DNA of 64,000 bases, taken from positions 1-64,000 of the forward strand of contig NZ_CP011274.1 of NCBI RefSeq assembly GCF_001610895.1. Reading direction: 5' to 3'. Made by a program: the position numbers and the translations under genes. The notes under the pieces were generated by a model. That model ran no database searches. It saw nothing but the letters and a program-made list of their open reading frames with translations, and was not told the origin of the DNA. The stretch is from Planctomyces sp. SH-PL62. Its GTDB lineage: Bacteria > Planctomycetota > Planctomycetia > Isosphaerales > Isosphaeraceae. This document shows, in pieces, positions 18,817 to 26,900 of the stretch (its first letter is position 1; every line of letters starts with the position of its first letter).

Positions 18817-19358
18817 CGATTAACCGGGCATGCTTCGCCGTACCGTCGATCGGCCGCGAGGTTTCCCCGCTCCCCCGAATTCGCCCGGCCCATCGGGGCG
18901 TCCACGATTAACCGGACATACTTTCGATAGGCCTCCCGCCATCCCGACGCGGGAAGGATCAAACGTCCACACCGATTAACCGAGCATACCCGCCGCCTCG
19001 CCCGCTCCCGCTTCCTGGAGCCTCCGAAGGCCCAATCCACCGAATCCGCGCCGTCCGACCCGTCCTCGGCCCGGGGGAGGCCGTCGTCGACCGCGACCCC
19101 ATCTCGCCCTCCGGGATTCTTCGTGTCCAGGGGAACACCCCGATTCATGGCGCATACTTCCGGGATGCGGTCGATCCGGCGCATCCGAACACTAACGATG
19201 TTCGAACCGCAGTGGACACCAGAACATACCGATAGACCGAGCATGGAATTTGGGCCGTTTAGCGATTACCCAGACATACTTCCCACGATAGACCAGACAT
19301 ACTTAGGGCCTGCACTCACGATCAACCGGACATACCACTAGCGATTAACCGGACATAG
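18817..19358 (+). repeat. Iteron array, consensus CGATTAACCGGACATAC (replication origin)
   Basis: At least nine direct copies of a 17-bp motif start at 18817, 18905, 18973, 19141, 19230, 19263, 19286, 19319 and 19342. All face the same way. The consensus is CGATTAACCGGACATAC, with variants such as CGATAGACCAGACATAC. Two weaker matches lie near 19172 and 19214. The last five are spaced 33, 23, 33 and 23 bp apart, close to three and two helical turns, so bound proteins would sit on one face of the helix. The array ends 136 bp before a RepA-like initiator gene. Iterons in this place are the classic layout of a plasmid-type origin controlled by its own initiator. Open frames across the array only translate the repeat. 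From 18548 to 18816 I see no other element. Confidence 0.85.
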
Positions 19359-19411
19359 TTACGGTTTGTAAGTTCTTGAATGACAAGGCCTTGCGATGCA
19401 GAGAATTTGTT

Positions 19412-19470
19412 TCTAGACTCTTGTAGAGACTAGAAGACAACAACACGGGGAATTTCCCGTTGGTGTTGTC
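19412..19470. promoter_or_regulatory. Two adjacent hairpins in the AT-rich rep leader
   Basis: The first hairpin (19412-19434) pairs TCTAG-A-CTCT with AGAG-A-CTAGA around a TGT loop. The second (19436-19470) pairs GACAAC...ACGGG with CCCGT...GTTGTC around AATTT, with small bulges. They lie between the iterons and the rep start in the AT-richest part of the region. This could be the melting region, or a leader structure controlling initiator translation. Confidence 0.5.
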
Positions 19471-19494
19471 CTCCTCGATTTGCGATTCAGGACG

Positions 19495-21087
19495 ATGAGG
19501 ACCGGGACGGATCTCGATGCGACAGCCTCTGGGGCCGACGCCGGGAGCATCGGGATGGAAGAGCTGGAACTCTCGTTCGGGGATGGGGAGGGCGAGGAAT
19601 CGCCGGTCGAGGAAGTCTCGACTTCGAGCGACGCGGGCTGGAAGGACGAGCTGAACCTCGCCGAGTTCCCGATCGCCGCGCTCACGGACCGGGTCCCCGA
19701 CGGCCAGACGACCCTGGTGTTCGAGGATCGGCTGGAGCTGCGCGACAGCCCGCCGATCATCCGTCGGCTGACGATCATGGGGACGCACAAGCACGGCCTC
19801 CCCACCTCGCTCGACGACGAGCTTCTGGTGGGACTGATCCAGCTCACCAAGCGGCGGAGCAACTTCACCGACGCGCGGGTGCCGTTCTCGCGGTATGAGC
19901 TGATCGAGCTGCTGGGCTGGCCCCAGAGCGGCCAGAGCTACCGCCGCATCGAGGAGGCGCTGCACCGCTGGGTGGGCGTGGTCCTGATGTACGAGAACGC
20001 CTGGTGGGACAACACGGCCAAGAGCTGGGTCGACGAGCAGTTCCACGTCCTGGACAACGTGACCCTCTACGATCGCGAGCGTTGGCGGAAGTCCTCGGCG
20101 CGGTCGAAGGCGGGCAAGGGGACGACGTCGAAGGCCGACAAGCCCCCCCTGCCCCTCTCCAGCTTCAAGTGGAACGACGTGATGTTCCAGAGCTTCCAGA
20201 GCGGCAACCTGAAGCAGCTCGACCTGGAACTCTACCTGAAGCTCCGGCTGCCCACCACGAAGCGGATGTACCGGTTCCTGGACAAGCGGTTCTACCGCCG
20301 GATGCGGCTCGACTTCGACCTCCGGACCCTGGCCTGCGAGCACATCGGCCTGAGCCGGTCGTACGCGCCGACCGAGCTGAAGCGGCGGCTCAAGCCGGCC
20401 CTGGAAGAGCTGGAGCAGCTCGGGTTCCTGGAGGTCCTGACCCCCGAGGAGCGGTACTCGTACGTCAAGCGGGGGACCTGGCGGATCATCCTGATCCGGG
20501 GCCGTCGCGGCGGCGCGGCGGGGGCCGACGAGGGGACCGACGACGAGCCGTGCGAGCTGGTCGAGGCGCTTCGCGGTCGCGGCGTCACGGCCAAGGCCGC
20601 CCAGGAATTGGTGGCCGAGCACCCGGCGACCCGGATCCTGACCAAGCTGGAGGTCTTCGACTGGCTGATCCGCAACGAGGACAAGCGGATCGGCAAGAAC
20701 CCGGCCGGCTACCTCGTGGCCTCGATCCGGTCGGACTATCAGGAGCCGAACGATTTCCGGTCCTCGACCGGGGCCGAGTCCGCGAAGCAGGCGGCGCAGG
20801 CGACCCGCAAGGAGGCCGAGACCAAGGCGGCCGAGGCCAAGGCCCGGGACGAGGCCGTCGCCCGCGGCGAGGCCGATCGGGAGGCCCGCCTGAAGGCCGT
20901 CTGGGAAAAGCTCCCGACCGACCAACGCGACGCGATCCTCGCGACCGTCAAGGCCGAGAATCCCGGCCTGGGCCGCTGGAAGAAGATGCTCGAGCCCCTC
21001 TGCCTGGCCGCGCTGGAGGCGCGGCTCCGCGACGGCAAGGTCGCGTCCAGCCAGCCCCTGCTCTTCCCCGATTCCGACGAGTCCTGA
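19495..21087 (+). CDS. RepA-like plasmid replication initiator
   Basis: A 530-residue protein that should bind the iterons just upstream and open the origin. Residues 1-60 are acidic and low-complexity. The core (about 75-340) contains RLTIMGTHKHGLPTSLDDEL, then VPFSRYELIELLGWPQSGQS and YRRIEEALHRWVGVVLMYEN. It also has DEQFHVLDNVTLYDRE, YRFLDKRFYRRMRLDFDLRT and KRRLKPALEELEQLGFLEVL. This is the pattern of the replication initiator protein A family found on planctomycete and proteobacterial plasmids: two winged-helix units. An Ala/Lys/Glu-rich helical tail follows (about 420-480). ATG 19495 is chosen; a TTG lies five codons upstream. The gene is convergent with the partition operon at 21105-22573. 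Family identity is by motif recognition, not by search. Confidence 0.85.
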   Translation: MRTGTDLDATASGADAGSIGMEELELSFGDGEGEESPVEEVSTSSDAGWKDELNLAEFPIAALTDRVPDGQTTLVFEDRLELRDSPPIIRRLTIMGTHKHGLPTSLDDELLVGLIQLTKRRSNFTDARVPFSRYELIELLGWPQSGQSYRRIEEALHRWVGVVLMYENAWWDNTAKSWVDEQFHVLDNVTLYDRERWRKSSARSKAGKGTTSKADKPPLPLSSFKWNDVMFQSFQSGNLKQLDLELYLKLRLPTTKRMYRFLDKRFYRRMRLDFDLRTLACEHIGLSRSYAPTELKRRLKPALEELEQLGFLEVLTPEERYSYVKRGTWRIILIRGRRGGAAGADEGTDDEPCELVEALRGRGVTAKAAQELVAEHPATRILTKLEVFDWLIRNEDKRIGKNPAGYLVASIRSDYQEPNDFRSSTGAESAKQAAQATRKEAETKAAEAKARDEAVARGEADREARLKAVWEKLPTDQRDAILATVKAENPGLGRWKKMLEPLCLAALEARLRDGKVASSQPLLFPDSDES

Positions 21088-21104
21088 CCCGTCTCGATCT
21101 CGGC

Positions 21105-21575
21105 TCAGGCGGCGTCCCCTTCCAGGTCGCGGTCCGCGGCCGCCTCGGCGCTCCGGCCCGATCGGCGGTCGCGGGAGTCGTACAGGACCATCGACGCGAC
21201 CAGGGGCCGAAGCAGGTCGTTGACGACCTCAGAGCGGTCCTTCCCCATGTGGATCGCGTACAGCCAGAGCTTCTTGTCGACGTCCTCCTCGATGGCGAAC
21301 ATCCGCTGCACGCGCTTGGGCTTCGACGGCTTGGCCCGGCTGGCGCGCGACCGCGACGACGAGGACGCCGGCGCGGCGCGGCCGGTCGGCTCCTGATCGG
21401 CGGTCGCTTCGGAGTCGCCCGGCTCGGCGGCCGTCGACGTCGAGGCCGAGGGCGCGTTCCCCGCGGCCGGGACGGCGATCCGGCGTTCGAACTCGGCCTC
21501 GGTCATGCTCGGCCGGGTCAGCCCGGTCCGGTTCTCCGGTCCGGGGATGCCTCCACGTCGGGTCACGCTGCTCAT
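21105..21575 (-). CDS. Ribbon-helix-helix DNA-binding protein, likely ParA partner
   Basis: A 156-residue protein. The first about 95 residues are low-complexity (Ala/Ser/Thr/Glu, then basic KPSKPKR). The C-terminal part reads RMFAIEEDVDKKLWLYAIHM then GKDRSEVVNDLLRPLVASMV, which fits a ribbon-helix-helix fold: a strand, helix, turn (GKDRSEV) and second helix. It lies 128 bp downstream of parA on the same strand, the usual place of the small centromere-binding protein (ParG/omega-like) in partition operons. The disordered N-terminus also fits ParG-like proteins, where a flexible arm stimulates ParA ATPase, although here it is longer. Start 21575 has a purine-rich ribosome-binding stretch; an upstream extension to 21659 is possible. 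Confidence 0.7.
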   Translation of the reverse strand: MSSVTRRGGIPGPENRTGLTRPSMTEAEFERRIAVPAAGNAPSASTSTAAEPGDSEATADQEPTGRAAPASSSSRSRASRAKPSKPKRVQRMFAIEEDVDKKLWLYAIHMGKDRSEVVNDLLRPLVASMVLYDSRDRRSGRSAEAAADRDLEGDAA

Positions 21576-21703
21576 GGTCCACCCCCCTTCCCCGTCGGGT
21601 CCGGCTCGCGCCGGGGTCGCCTGAAATTTCTCTTGGATCCGCGCTCGCGCCGCGGCCAACTAGGGTCCAAACATCGGTAGCGGCCGCGCGGGGCGGCCGG
21701 CGC

Positions 21704-22573
21704 TCAGGAGGCTTCCCGGTAGTGCGGGTCGGGTTCGCCGAAGCCCTCGGCCGCGTCGTCGCCGAAGTCCGAACCGGCCGACGAGGCGTCCGCGAGCGGC
21801 GCGTCTTCCAGAAATTTCGCGGCCGCCGCGCGGTAGGCCGAGGCCGCCGCGCCCATGCGGTCGTAATGGATCAAGGGGACGCCCCGCGCGTAGGCCTCGC
21901 GGAACTTGACCGACGCCGGCACCACCAGCTCGTGCGCCAGCGGGCCGAAGTAGTTGCGGACCTCGGCCTCGATCTGCTTCGAGACCAGGGTGCGGTCGAC
22001 CCTCGTGATGAGGACGCCGGTGATCGCCAGCGGGCCGGCGTCGGTGAACTCCAGCCGGAACTCGCTGACCGTCTGCACCAGATCCTCCAGCGCCCGGACG
22101 CCGGCGAGGGCCGCGACGCAGGGGTCGATGGGGATCAGGATCTCCGAGACGGCGTAGAGGATGGCCACGTTCAGCGGGGTGAGGACCGGGCTGGTGTCGA
22201 AGAGCACCACGTCGAATCCGGTCAGCCCCTTGAGCAGCCGTCGGATCCGGAACTCGCGCCCCTGCCCCAATCCCTGGACGCCGCCCATCTGATCCGAGCA
22301 GTTGCCGAGCCGATCGCCGGGGGGAACGACCGACAACCCGGGGTAGTCCGTGGCGACCGCGACGTCGGCCAGGCTCAACCCTTCCAGCATGGCGTCCGCA
22401 AGCCCGACGGCCGGCGCGCCTCGGGGGAAGAACCCGAGCGCCGCGTTGCCCGACGGGTCGGCGTCGACCAGGAGCACGCGGCGGTCAAGCTCGACCAGAG
22501 CCGCGGCCATGTTGATCGCCGTCGTGCTCTTGCCGACCCCTCCCTTGGCGTTGGTGATCGCGACGCTCTTCAT
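21704..22573 (-). CDS. parA: ParA-family partition ATPase
   Basis: A 289-residue deviant Walker ATPase that would move replicon copies apart. It begins MKSVAITNAKGGVGKSTTAI, with the ParA-type Walker A motif KGGVGKST at residues 10-17. LLVDADPSGNAALGF (Walker A' region) and FDVVLFDTSPVLTPLNVAIL (Walker B) follow, then LIPIDPCVAALAGVRALEDL and VPASVKFREAYARGVPLIHY. There is no helix-turn-helix domain before the ATPase, as in type Ib partition proteins that rely on a separate RHH partner. That partner lies immediately downstream (21105-21575). Upstream lies the unusual repeat-rich region 22640-23960, where a type Ib centromere would be expected. The tail after residue 255 is acidic and variable. 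Confidence 0.93.
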   Translation of the reverse strand: MKSVAITNAKGGVGKSTTAINMAAALVELDRRVLLVDADPSGNAALGFFPRGAPAVGLADAMLEGLSLADVAVATDYPGLSVVPPGDRLGNCSDQMGGVQGLGQGREFRIRRLLKGLTGFDVVLFDTSPVLTPLNVAILYAVSEILIPIDPCVAALAGVRALEDLVQTVSEFRLEFTDAGPLAITGVLITRVDRTLVSKQIEAEVRNYFGPLAHELVVPASVKFREAYARGVPLIHYDRMGAAASAYRAAAAKFLEDAPLADASSAGSDFGDDAAEGFGEPDPHYREAS

Positions 22574-22639
22574 GATCCCCCCTCCCCCGCAGCTCGACCG
22601 CCCAGGATCGACGCCGTTAAAGCCCTGATTTCATTGAAC

Positions 22640-23960
22640 TTAACGGCGGCACCTTGGAGACTTGGCGGACTGGCCGCTGGGTTGCGATGTTTCTTGACGC
22701 CTGGACACCTGGATTCCATGGAAAACCGAAACCCTGACGCCTTGTTCTCTTGATCTATCGGTCACTGGATGCCTCGGCTTGTCGATTCCTCGAAAAATTG
22801 GCGACTTGATCCCCAGGCGCCAAGTTGCCAAGGCACCGATGTAACAGGACGGCCAGGTGCCAACTCTGCTTGGCGATGCAACGATCATGGCGAATGGGCA
22901 TCCAGGCATCAGGGTGATCGATGTGCCAGGGAGCCATGGGGCCAGGGTGACGCGAAGACCAAGGCGTCATGCGCCCGTTGGTGCCAAGGAACCTGGGCGG
23001 CATGGGGGCCTGTAATAGCTTGGTTCCAGGGCGGCTGGGTATCGGTTTGGCATGACGCCTGGGTTTCCATCCGCATGAAAACCAAGTCAGCCTACCGGAC
23101 TTGGAATCCTGGTCACTTGCAGCATCGCTCGCCTTGCTCTCCATCTCTCATGGTTTATCGGCATCAAGAGGCTATGACGACCAATCCCTATGGAGCGCCT
23201 GGGTGGATTGGACAAATGGGACCAATCGAACTGGGAGCCCATGTCGCTGTCTCGCCTTGGGCCTGCGGGGGGCTTGGTGAATTGGCACCCAGGGGATCGA
23301 GCCGACTTGATGCCAGGGCGGCAAGTCGCCATTGCCACCCAGCGACCCTGGAACCCTGGCGGCTTGACGCCTTGGTGCATGGCGTACCCTGGTGCCATGT
23401 CGCCCAGGGGCCTTGGCTTGTCCGTGGGTGCGTGAGCAGGCCGAGCCGGCCGGTGGACGTAGCGATGGCCCCGACCTGAGCCGCGACACCAAAGCAGGGG
23501 GGGTGTCCCTGGCGACATGGTTTCAAGGCGACTGGGCCGGCAAGGTGCACGAGACATCAAGGGGGCAGGGGGGCCAGGGCATGTTGGTTTCAAGTCGCAT
23601 TGATGGCAAGGCGTCTGTGTGCCTGGGTCCCAAGGCGGCTGGGAATCAAGCGACCTGGGAGATTGGGGATCAAGGAGCCTGCGAGCCTTGGATCCAATGT
23701 GCCAGGGCACCAAGGTTCCAAGGTGGTGGCGCGAGCAAGGCAATGTGGCAAGTTGGCGGCAAGGTCGCCATATGCCAGGGGGCCAGGTTGTCAGGGTGCC
23801 AAGGTTCCAGGATTCCAGTCTGCATCGGTTCCTTGGAACACAGGTCCGTGTGAAACCATGTCGCCATTTGCAGCATGCCACTTGTAGTGCCATGGCGCCT
23901 TGAAGCCAAGGTGATCGAGGGGCCAAGGTCGAGGAGGCGCCCTGGATCCATGACGCCTCG
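22640..23960. repeat. 1.3-kb degenerate word-repeat region upstream of parA
   Basis: A non-coding-looking stretch dominated by short words CTTGG, CCAAGG, GCCAGG, CCTGG, GGCGAC and GACGCC in both orientations, often as local inverted pairs. Examples are the CCAGGCGCCAAGTTGCCAAG block from 22813 and the run of GCCAGG/CCAAGG words at 23699-23726 and 23774-23818. It has visibly lower GC than the flanks. No unit repeats exactly, so it looks like an old decayed array. Many overlapping open frames exist on all frames because the words contain no stops. Their products are rich in Trp, Gly, Gln and His and are not protein-like. It lies between parA and the gene at 25341. Possible roles: partition centromere, decayed short tandem repeat, or structured RNA. 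Confidence 0.65.
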
Positions 23961-25341
23961 ATCGACTTGGTCCATTGGATAGTTGTGGCCGGGCTCTCGA
24001 TCGCCTCGCGAGCCCGTCGCGTCTCAGCGGAGTGGGGCAGGGCAGGGGGGCGTCAGCCGGACGAACCCGAGGCGCGGCGCGTCGCAGCCGGCGTCCTCGC
24101 GGGGGGGCGGGACGGGCCGTCGCGCCGCGTCGGCTCGGGCTCGGCGCCTGGGCGTCCTCGCCGGAGGGGGTCAGGATTCGCAGGCGACCCATCGAGGACG
24201 ACGACGCCGAGACCGTTTCGGATTGGGTTCGATTGGGGAGTTCGGGAGCGTCGGTTCTGGTCGCAAGGCCTGGTTCGATGGCGGGTTCTGAGGGATTGGG
24301 ATTGGCTTCGTTCGGCGCTTTCTTCGGGGTCGCCTTGGGCCTGGGCTCGGGGCGGACGGACTCCTTGCGGAGCTTGCTCAGGGTCTCGACGGTCTTGATC
24401 AGCTCGCGGGTTCGGGCGGTCTGGAACCGGCGCAGGCGCTCGGAGGCGTCGCTGGCCGAGAACGAGGCTTGCTCGGCCAGCTCGCGGGCGTCGTCCCCTT
24501 CGATGGCGTCGAGGTCGTCCAGGAGTTCCTCCAGGCGCTCGATCTCACGTTCGGCGATCGAGCGGAGCCGGGCGACGGCCGCCTCGGCGTCGACGGGCCG
24601 GGGGACGATCTCTCGCCAGAGGCGCCAGGCGCTGAAGGCGGGGTCTTCGTAGGGGGTGGACTCCTGGGCCTTCTTCCAGAACCGGACGCCCCAGCCGGTC
24701 TCGATGACTTCCCAGGCGAGGAAGACCTCGTTCAGCTCGGGGTCGTCGATGGCGTCGAACGGCTGCTTGCCCAGGAGCCGGATGAACTTGAACTGGTCGA
24801 GGAACGTCCAGTCCTGGTCCGAGAGGATGAGGCAGCGGATCTCGGTCCAGCGGTCGAGGAGCCAGCGCGCGCCCTCGGTCGTCTCTTCCAGGCCGGCGAG
24901 GAAGGCGGCGGGATCGTCGTCCCACTCGGGCCCCGATCCGGGGAGGAGCCGCTTGCCGGCCAGGTAGAGGAGCTTGCGGGCCAGGTCGCAGACGTGAGCG
25001 GTGCGCCTGGCGCGGGAGCGGAGCATCGCCTTGCGGACGCGACGGGAGAGCAGGGCGGCCTCGAACCGCTCGGCCCGGTCGAGCGCCCAGGAGGTCCGCG
25101 CCGCGCGCGAGACCAGCTCGCGCTCGATGGCGTTCGACGGCTGATAGTCGTCCGTCCACTCCTGGATCCGCGCCTGCAACTCGGCCGGGTCTTCCTGGGG
25201 GAGCACGGCGGGGCCGTCCTGCGCGCGCGCGCCGTGCTTCAGGGCGTTCAGCCGCGACCGCGACTTGCCGGCCTCGGTCCGGGGGCCGGTCGATTTTCCG
25301 GCGTTGGCGCGGTTGGCCTGGATCTGGGCCTCGGTGGCCAT
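23791..25341 (-). CDS. Conserved hypothetical of the ANRANAxKSTGPRTxxGK family
   Basis: The protein starts at 25341 with MATEAQIQANRANAGKSTGP and RTEAGKSRSRLNALKHGARA, the hallmark of a family common in planctomycetes and acidobacteria but of unknown function. The middle part (about residues 70-330) is helical and rich in Trp/Arg/Glu (for example EWTDDYQPSNAIERELVSRA and WTFLDQFKFIRLLGKQPFDA). It has two Glu-rich coiled stretches near 270-320. A Lys/Pro/Asn-rich linker follows. The last about 130 codons run into the word-repeat DNA and read as Arg/Pro-rich, so the true end is uncertain. A frame slip in the seven-G run near 24105 would end it at 24053 instead. The family's N-terminal GPRT motif suggests nucleic-acid contact, but this is unproven. 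Confidence 0.6.
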   Translation of the reverse strand: MATEAQIQANRANAGKSTGPRTEAGKSRSRLNALKHGARAQDGPAVLPQEDPAELQARIQEWTDDYQPSNAIERELVSRAARTSWALDRAERFEAALLSRRVRKAMLRSRARRTAHVCDLARKLLYLAGKRLLPGSGPEWDDDPAAFLAGLEETTEGARWLLDRWTEIRCLILSDQDWTFLDQFKFIRLLGKQPFDAIDDPELNEVFLAWEVIETGWGVRFWKKAQESTPYEDPAFSAWRLWREIVPRPVDAEAAVARLRSIAEREIERLEELLDDLDAIEGDDARELAEQASFSASDASERLRRFQTARTRELIKTVETLSKLRKESVRPEPRPKATPKKAPNEANPNPSEPAIEPGLATRTDAPELPNRTQSETVSASSSSMGRLRILTPSGEDAQAPSPSRRGATARPAPPRGRRLRRAAPRVRPADAPLPCPTPLRRDGLARRSRARPQLSNGPSRSRRHGSRAPPRPWPLDHLGFKAPWHYKWHAANGDMVSHGPVFQGTDADWNPGTLAP

Positions 25342-25635
25342 GTCGTGCGTCTCCTCGTCGGTGGGCGTCGATGGGGCCTCTACCGAAGAGGATGTATCCG
25401 AATGCGCAAATGGGGACGTGCGGGGGCAGGGGAGGGCTCGGGGCGACCAGGCTGGATCTGTCGAATTTTCCGTCTCTGCGACGGGAGAAATCATGCTGGT
25501 GCGATCATACCTCCCCCCCGGTGGGGGAAGGACGTTCTTCACCGCCGGAACGGACGGACGCCGCGAGGGGCGTACGGCCCTGGATGGGTCGCACGGCTCG
25601 CGGCGTCGCGTCGATTGCTTGGCATCTATCGATAA
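25342..25635. other. 294-bp intergenic region with REP-like hairpin
   Basis: The gap between two minus-strand genes. At 25512-25535, CCCCCC and GGGGGG arms form a hairpin. Its right arm GGGGGAAGGACGT is identical to 4389-4401. No gene is seen. Confidence 0.4.
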
Positions 25636-26091
25636 TCAGCGGCCGCTGTAGGTGAGGGTGGTCTTGATCCAGGCGAGGTTGCGTTCGAATTCCTCGGACG
25701 AGCGTCGGAAGGTGGTGAAGCTGGAGCCGAGGAACCGGGCGCTGACCGCCCCGATCAGGGCGACGACGACGAGGGCGCCGAGGCCGGTGAGCATGAGGGC
25801 CTGGGCGGGCTGCATCGCAGCCGCCTGGGCGATCCAGAGGGCGAGGCCGGCGAGGAGGACGCCGGTCCCGGCGATCGCCAGGAGGACGGCGACGACCAGG
25901 CCGACGATCGCCGGGATGGCCCTGGAGAGGGTCTCCCGGGCGTCGGCCGCGGCGAGCTGGCCCTGGAGTGAGGCCAGGTTCGCCAGGTCGCTGCCGAACG
26001 TGCCGACGTCCTCCATCAACCCGCCGCCGGTCGACCGGCCGTTGGCCTGGGCCGGGCCGCGGGCGTCTTTCACGACCTCTTGATGAGCCAT
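25636..26091 (-). CDS. Holin-X-like small membrane protein
   Basis: A 151-residue protein. A soluble N-terminal part (about 55 residues, with LANLASLQGQLAAADARETL) is followed by two close membrane helices, IPAIVGLVVAVLLAIAGTGV and LMLTGLGALVVVALIGAVSA. A short C-terminal tail SFTTFRRSSEEFERNLAWIK completes it. This matches the putative actinobacterial holin-X / phage-holin-like family usually found next to DUF883 and DUF3618 proteins in bacterial stress operons, not in phages. It is the last gene of the left-facing operon and overlaps the preceding gene by 22 bp, which implies translational coupling. The cellular role is unknown; envelope stress is an inference. Confidence 0.72.
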   Translation of the reverse strand: MAHQEVVKDARGPAQANGRSTGGGLMEDVGTFGSDLANLASLQGQLAAADARETLSRAIPAIVGLVVAVLLAIAGTGVLLAGLALWIAQAAAMQPAQALMLTGLGALVVVALIGAVSARFLGSSFTTFRRSSEEFERNLAWIKTTLTYSGR

Positions 26092-26339
26092 CCCAGGAGG
26101 ACTCCCACAGCCAGGGAAACGCCGACGGCCTTGACCGGATTGGAGACGATTGCGTCTTCGAGCGACTGACGGTAGGGCTCGATGGCGTCTTCCATCTGGT
26201 CGTACGCCTGGCGGGCCTGTCGGCTGGCGTCGTCGAAGCCGCGGCGGGCGGTCTCGCCCATGTCGCCGAGGGCCTCTCGGGCGTTCTCGACCGGTTGCCG
26301 GGCGCCGCCGGTCCATCCGCCGAACATCTGGGAACCCAT
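26070..26339 (-). CDS. DUF883/ElaB-YqjD-like membrane-anchored protein
   Basis: A protein of 89 residues. A long amphipathic helix rich in Ala, Glu, Arg and Gln (ARRGFDDASRQARQAYDQME) leads to a C-terminal hydrophobic helix, NPVKAVGVSLAVGVLLGWLI, ending KRS. The NPxKAVGxSLAVGxLLGxL tail is typical of the ElaB/YqjD/DUF883 family. In enterobacteria these proteins are stationary-phase, membrane-anchored and ribosome-associated. It is embedded in the operon between a hypothetical membrane protein (45-bp gap) and the holin-X-like gene (22-bp overlap). Confidence 0.75.
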   Translation of the reverse strand: MGSQMFGGWTGGARQPVENAREALGDMGETARRGFDDASRQARQAYDQMEDAIEPYRQSLEDAIVSNPVKAVGVSLAVGVLLGWLIKRS

Positions 26340-26384
26340 GATGATTCTCCTTCGCGTCGTTTCAGGAAAAGGGTCCGGACGAAC

Positions 26385-26900
26385 TCAACCGCGCCGCGAG
26401 GCGGACCGGGCGGGGCCGCCGTCGTAGGACTCTCCCGGTCTCCCGGAAGAGGAAGGGGGGACGAATTCGCCGGGGGGCTTGAGATTCAGGTGTTGCTTGA
26501 GCTGGTCTTCCAGCCAGACCGCGGCATAGGCCTGGACCGACTGGCCGACGAGAGGCCAGAGCATGCCGACCCCCCAGCTCAGCAGTCGACGGCCGAGCGG
26601 CTTGGAGGGCTTCTCGGGCGGGGCCGGGGGCTGGAAGAGCAGGGGCCGGGGGGCCGCGTCGGCCGTCGAGAGAGGCAGGGCGTCGGCCGCGATCTCGACG
26701 ACGCGCCGGGTCTTCTTGCGGCGGGGGACCACGAAGTAGCCCACCGCCAGACCGGCCCCGAGCGCGATGTACGGGTGGTTGCGGATGACCGACCGCCAGT
26801 CCATCGCCTGCTCGACCTCGCTGACGACGTTCGAGGCGCTGGTGTGCATCTCGCGGCGGATGAGGGCCATCTGGCGCCGGATCTCGTCGACGTCGCTCAC
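26385..26900 (-). CDS. Hypothetical protein with DUF3618-like N-terminus
   Basis: A 171-residue protein. MSDVDEIRRQMALIRREMHT begins a charged helix, and VRNHPYIALGAGLAVGYFVV-type sequence (read as VIRNHPYIALGAGLAVGYFV) forms a membrane helix, as in DUF3618 proteins. A second weakly hydrophobic helix follows (LLSWGVGMLWPLVGQSVQAY), then a Pro/Ser/Gly-rich tail. Its start overlaps the CBS gene end by four bases (ATGA). It belongs to the same operon as the DUF883-like and holin-X-like genes, a combination seen repeatedly in soil bacteria. No enzymatic motif is present. Confidence 0.65.
   Translation of the reverse strand: MSDVDEIRRQMALIRREMHTSASNVVSEVEQAMDWRSVIRNHPYIALGAGLAVGYFVVPRRKKTRRVVEIAADALPLSTADAAPRPLLFQPPAPPEKPSKPLGRRLLSWGVGMLWPLVGQSVQAYAAVWLEDQLKQHLNLKPPGEFVPPSSSGRPGESYDGGPARSASRRG

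Noticed and set aside
18708-19244. 178-codon open frame on the minus strand across the iterons
   Set aside because: Its translation simply repeats the iteron (VRLIV, SVNR, AMNR motifs) and has no family features.
18817-19358. Iterons read as multiple end-repeats of an IS21-type element
   Set aside because: All copies face one way, there is no istA/istB gene nearby, and a replication initiator and parA lie next door. Kept only as an alternative to test.
22769-23926. Several long overlapping open frames on both strands in the word-repeat region
   Set aside because: Products are rich in Trp, Gly, Gln and His in all frames at once, a result of stop-free repeat words, not of coding constraint.
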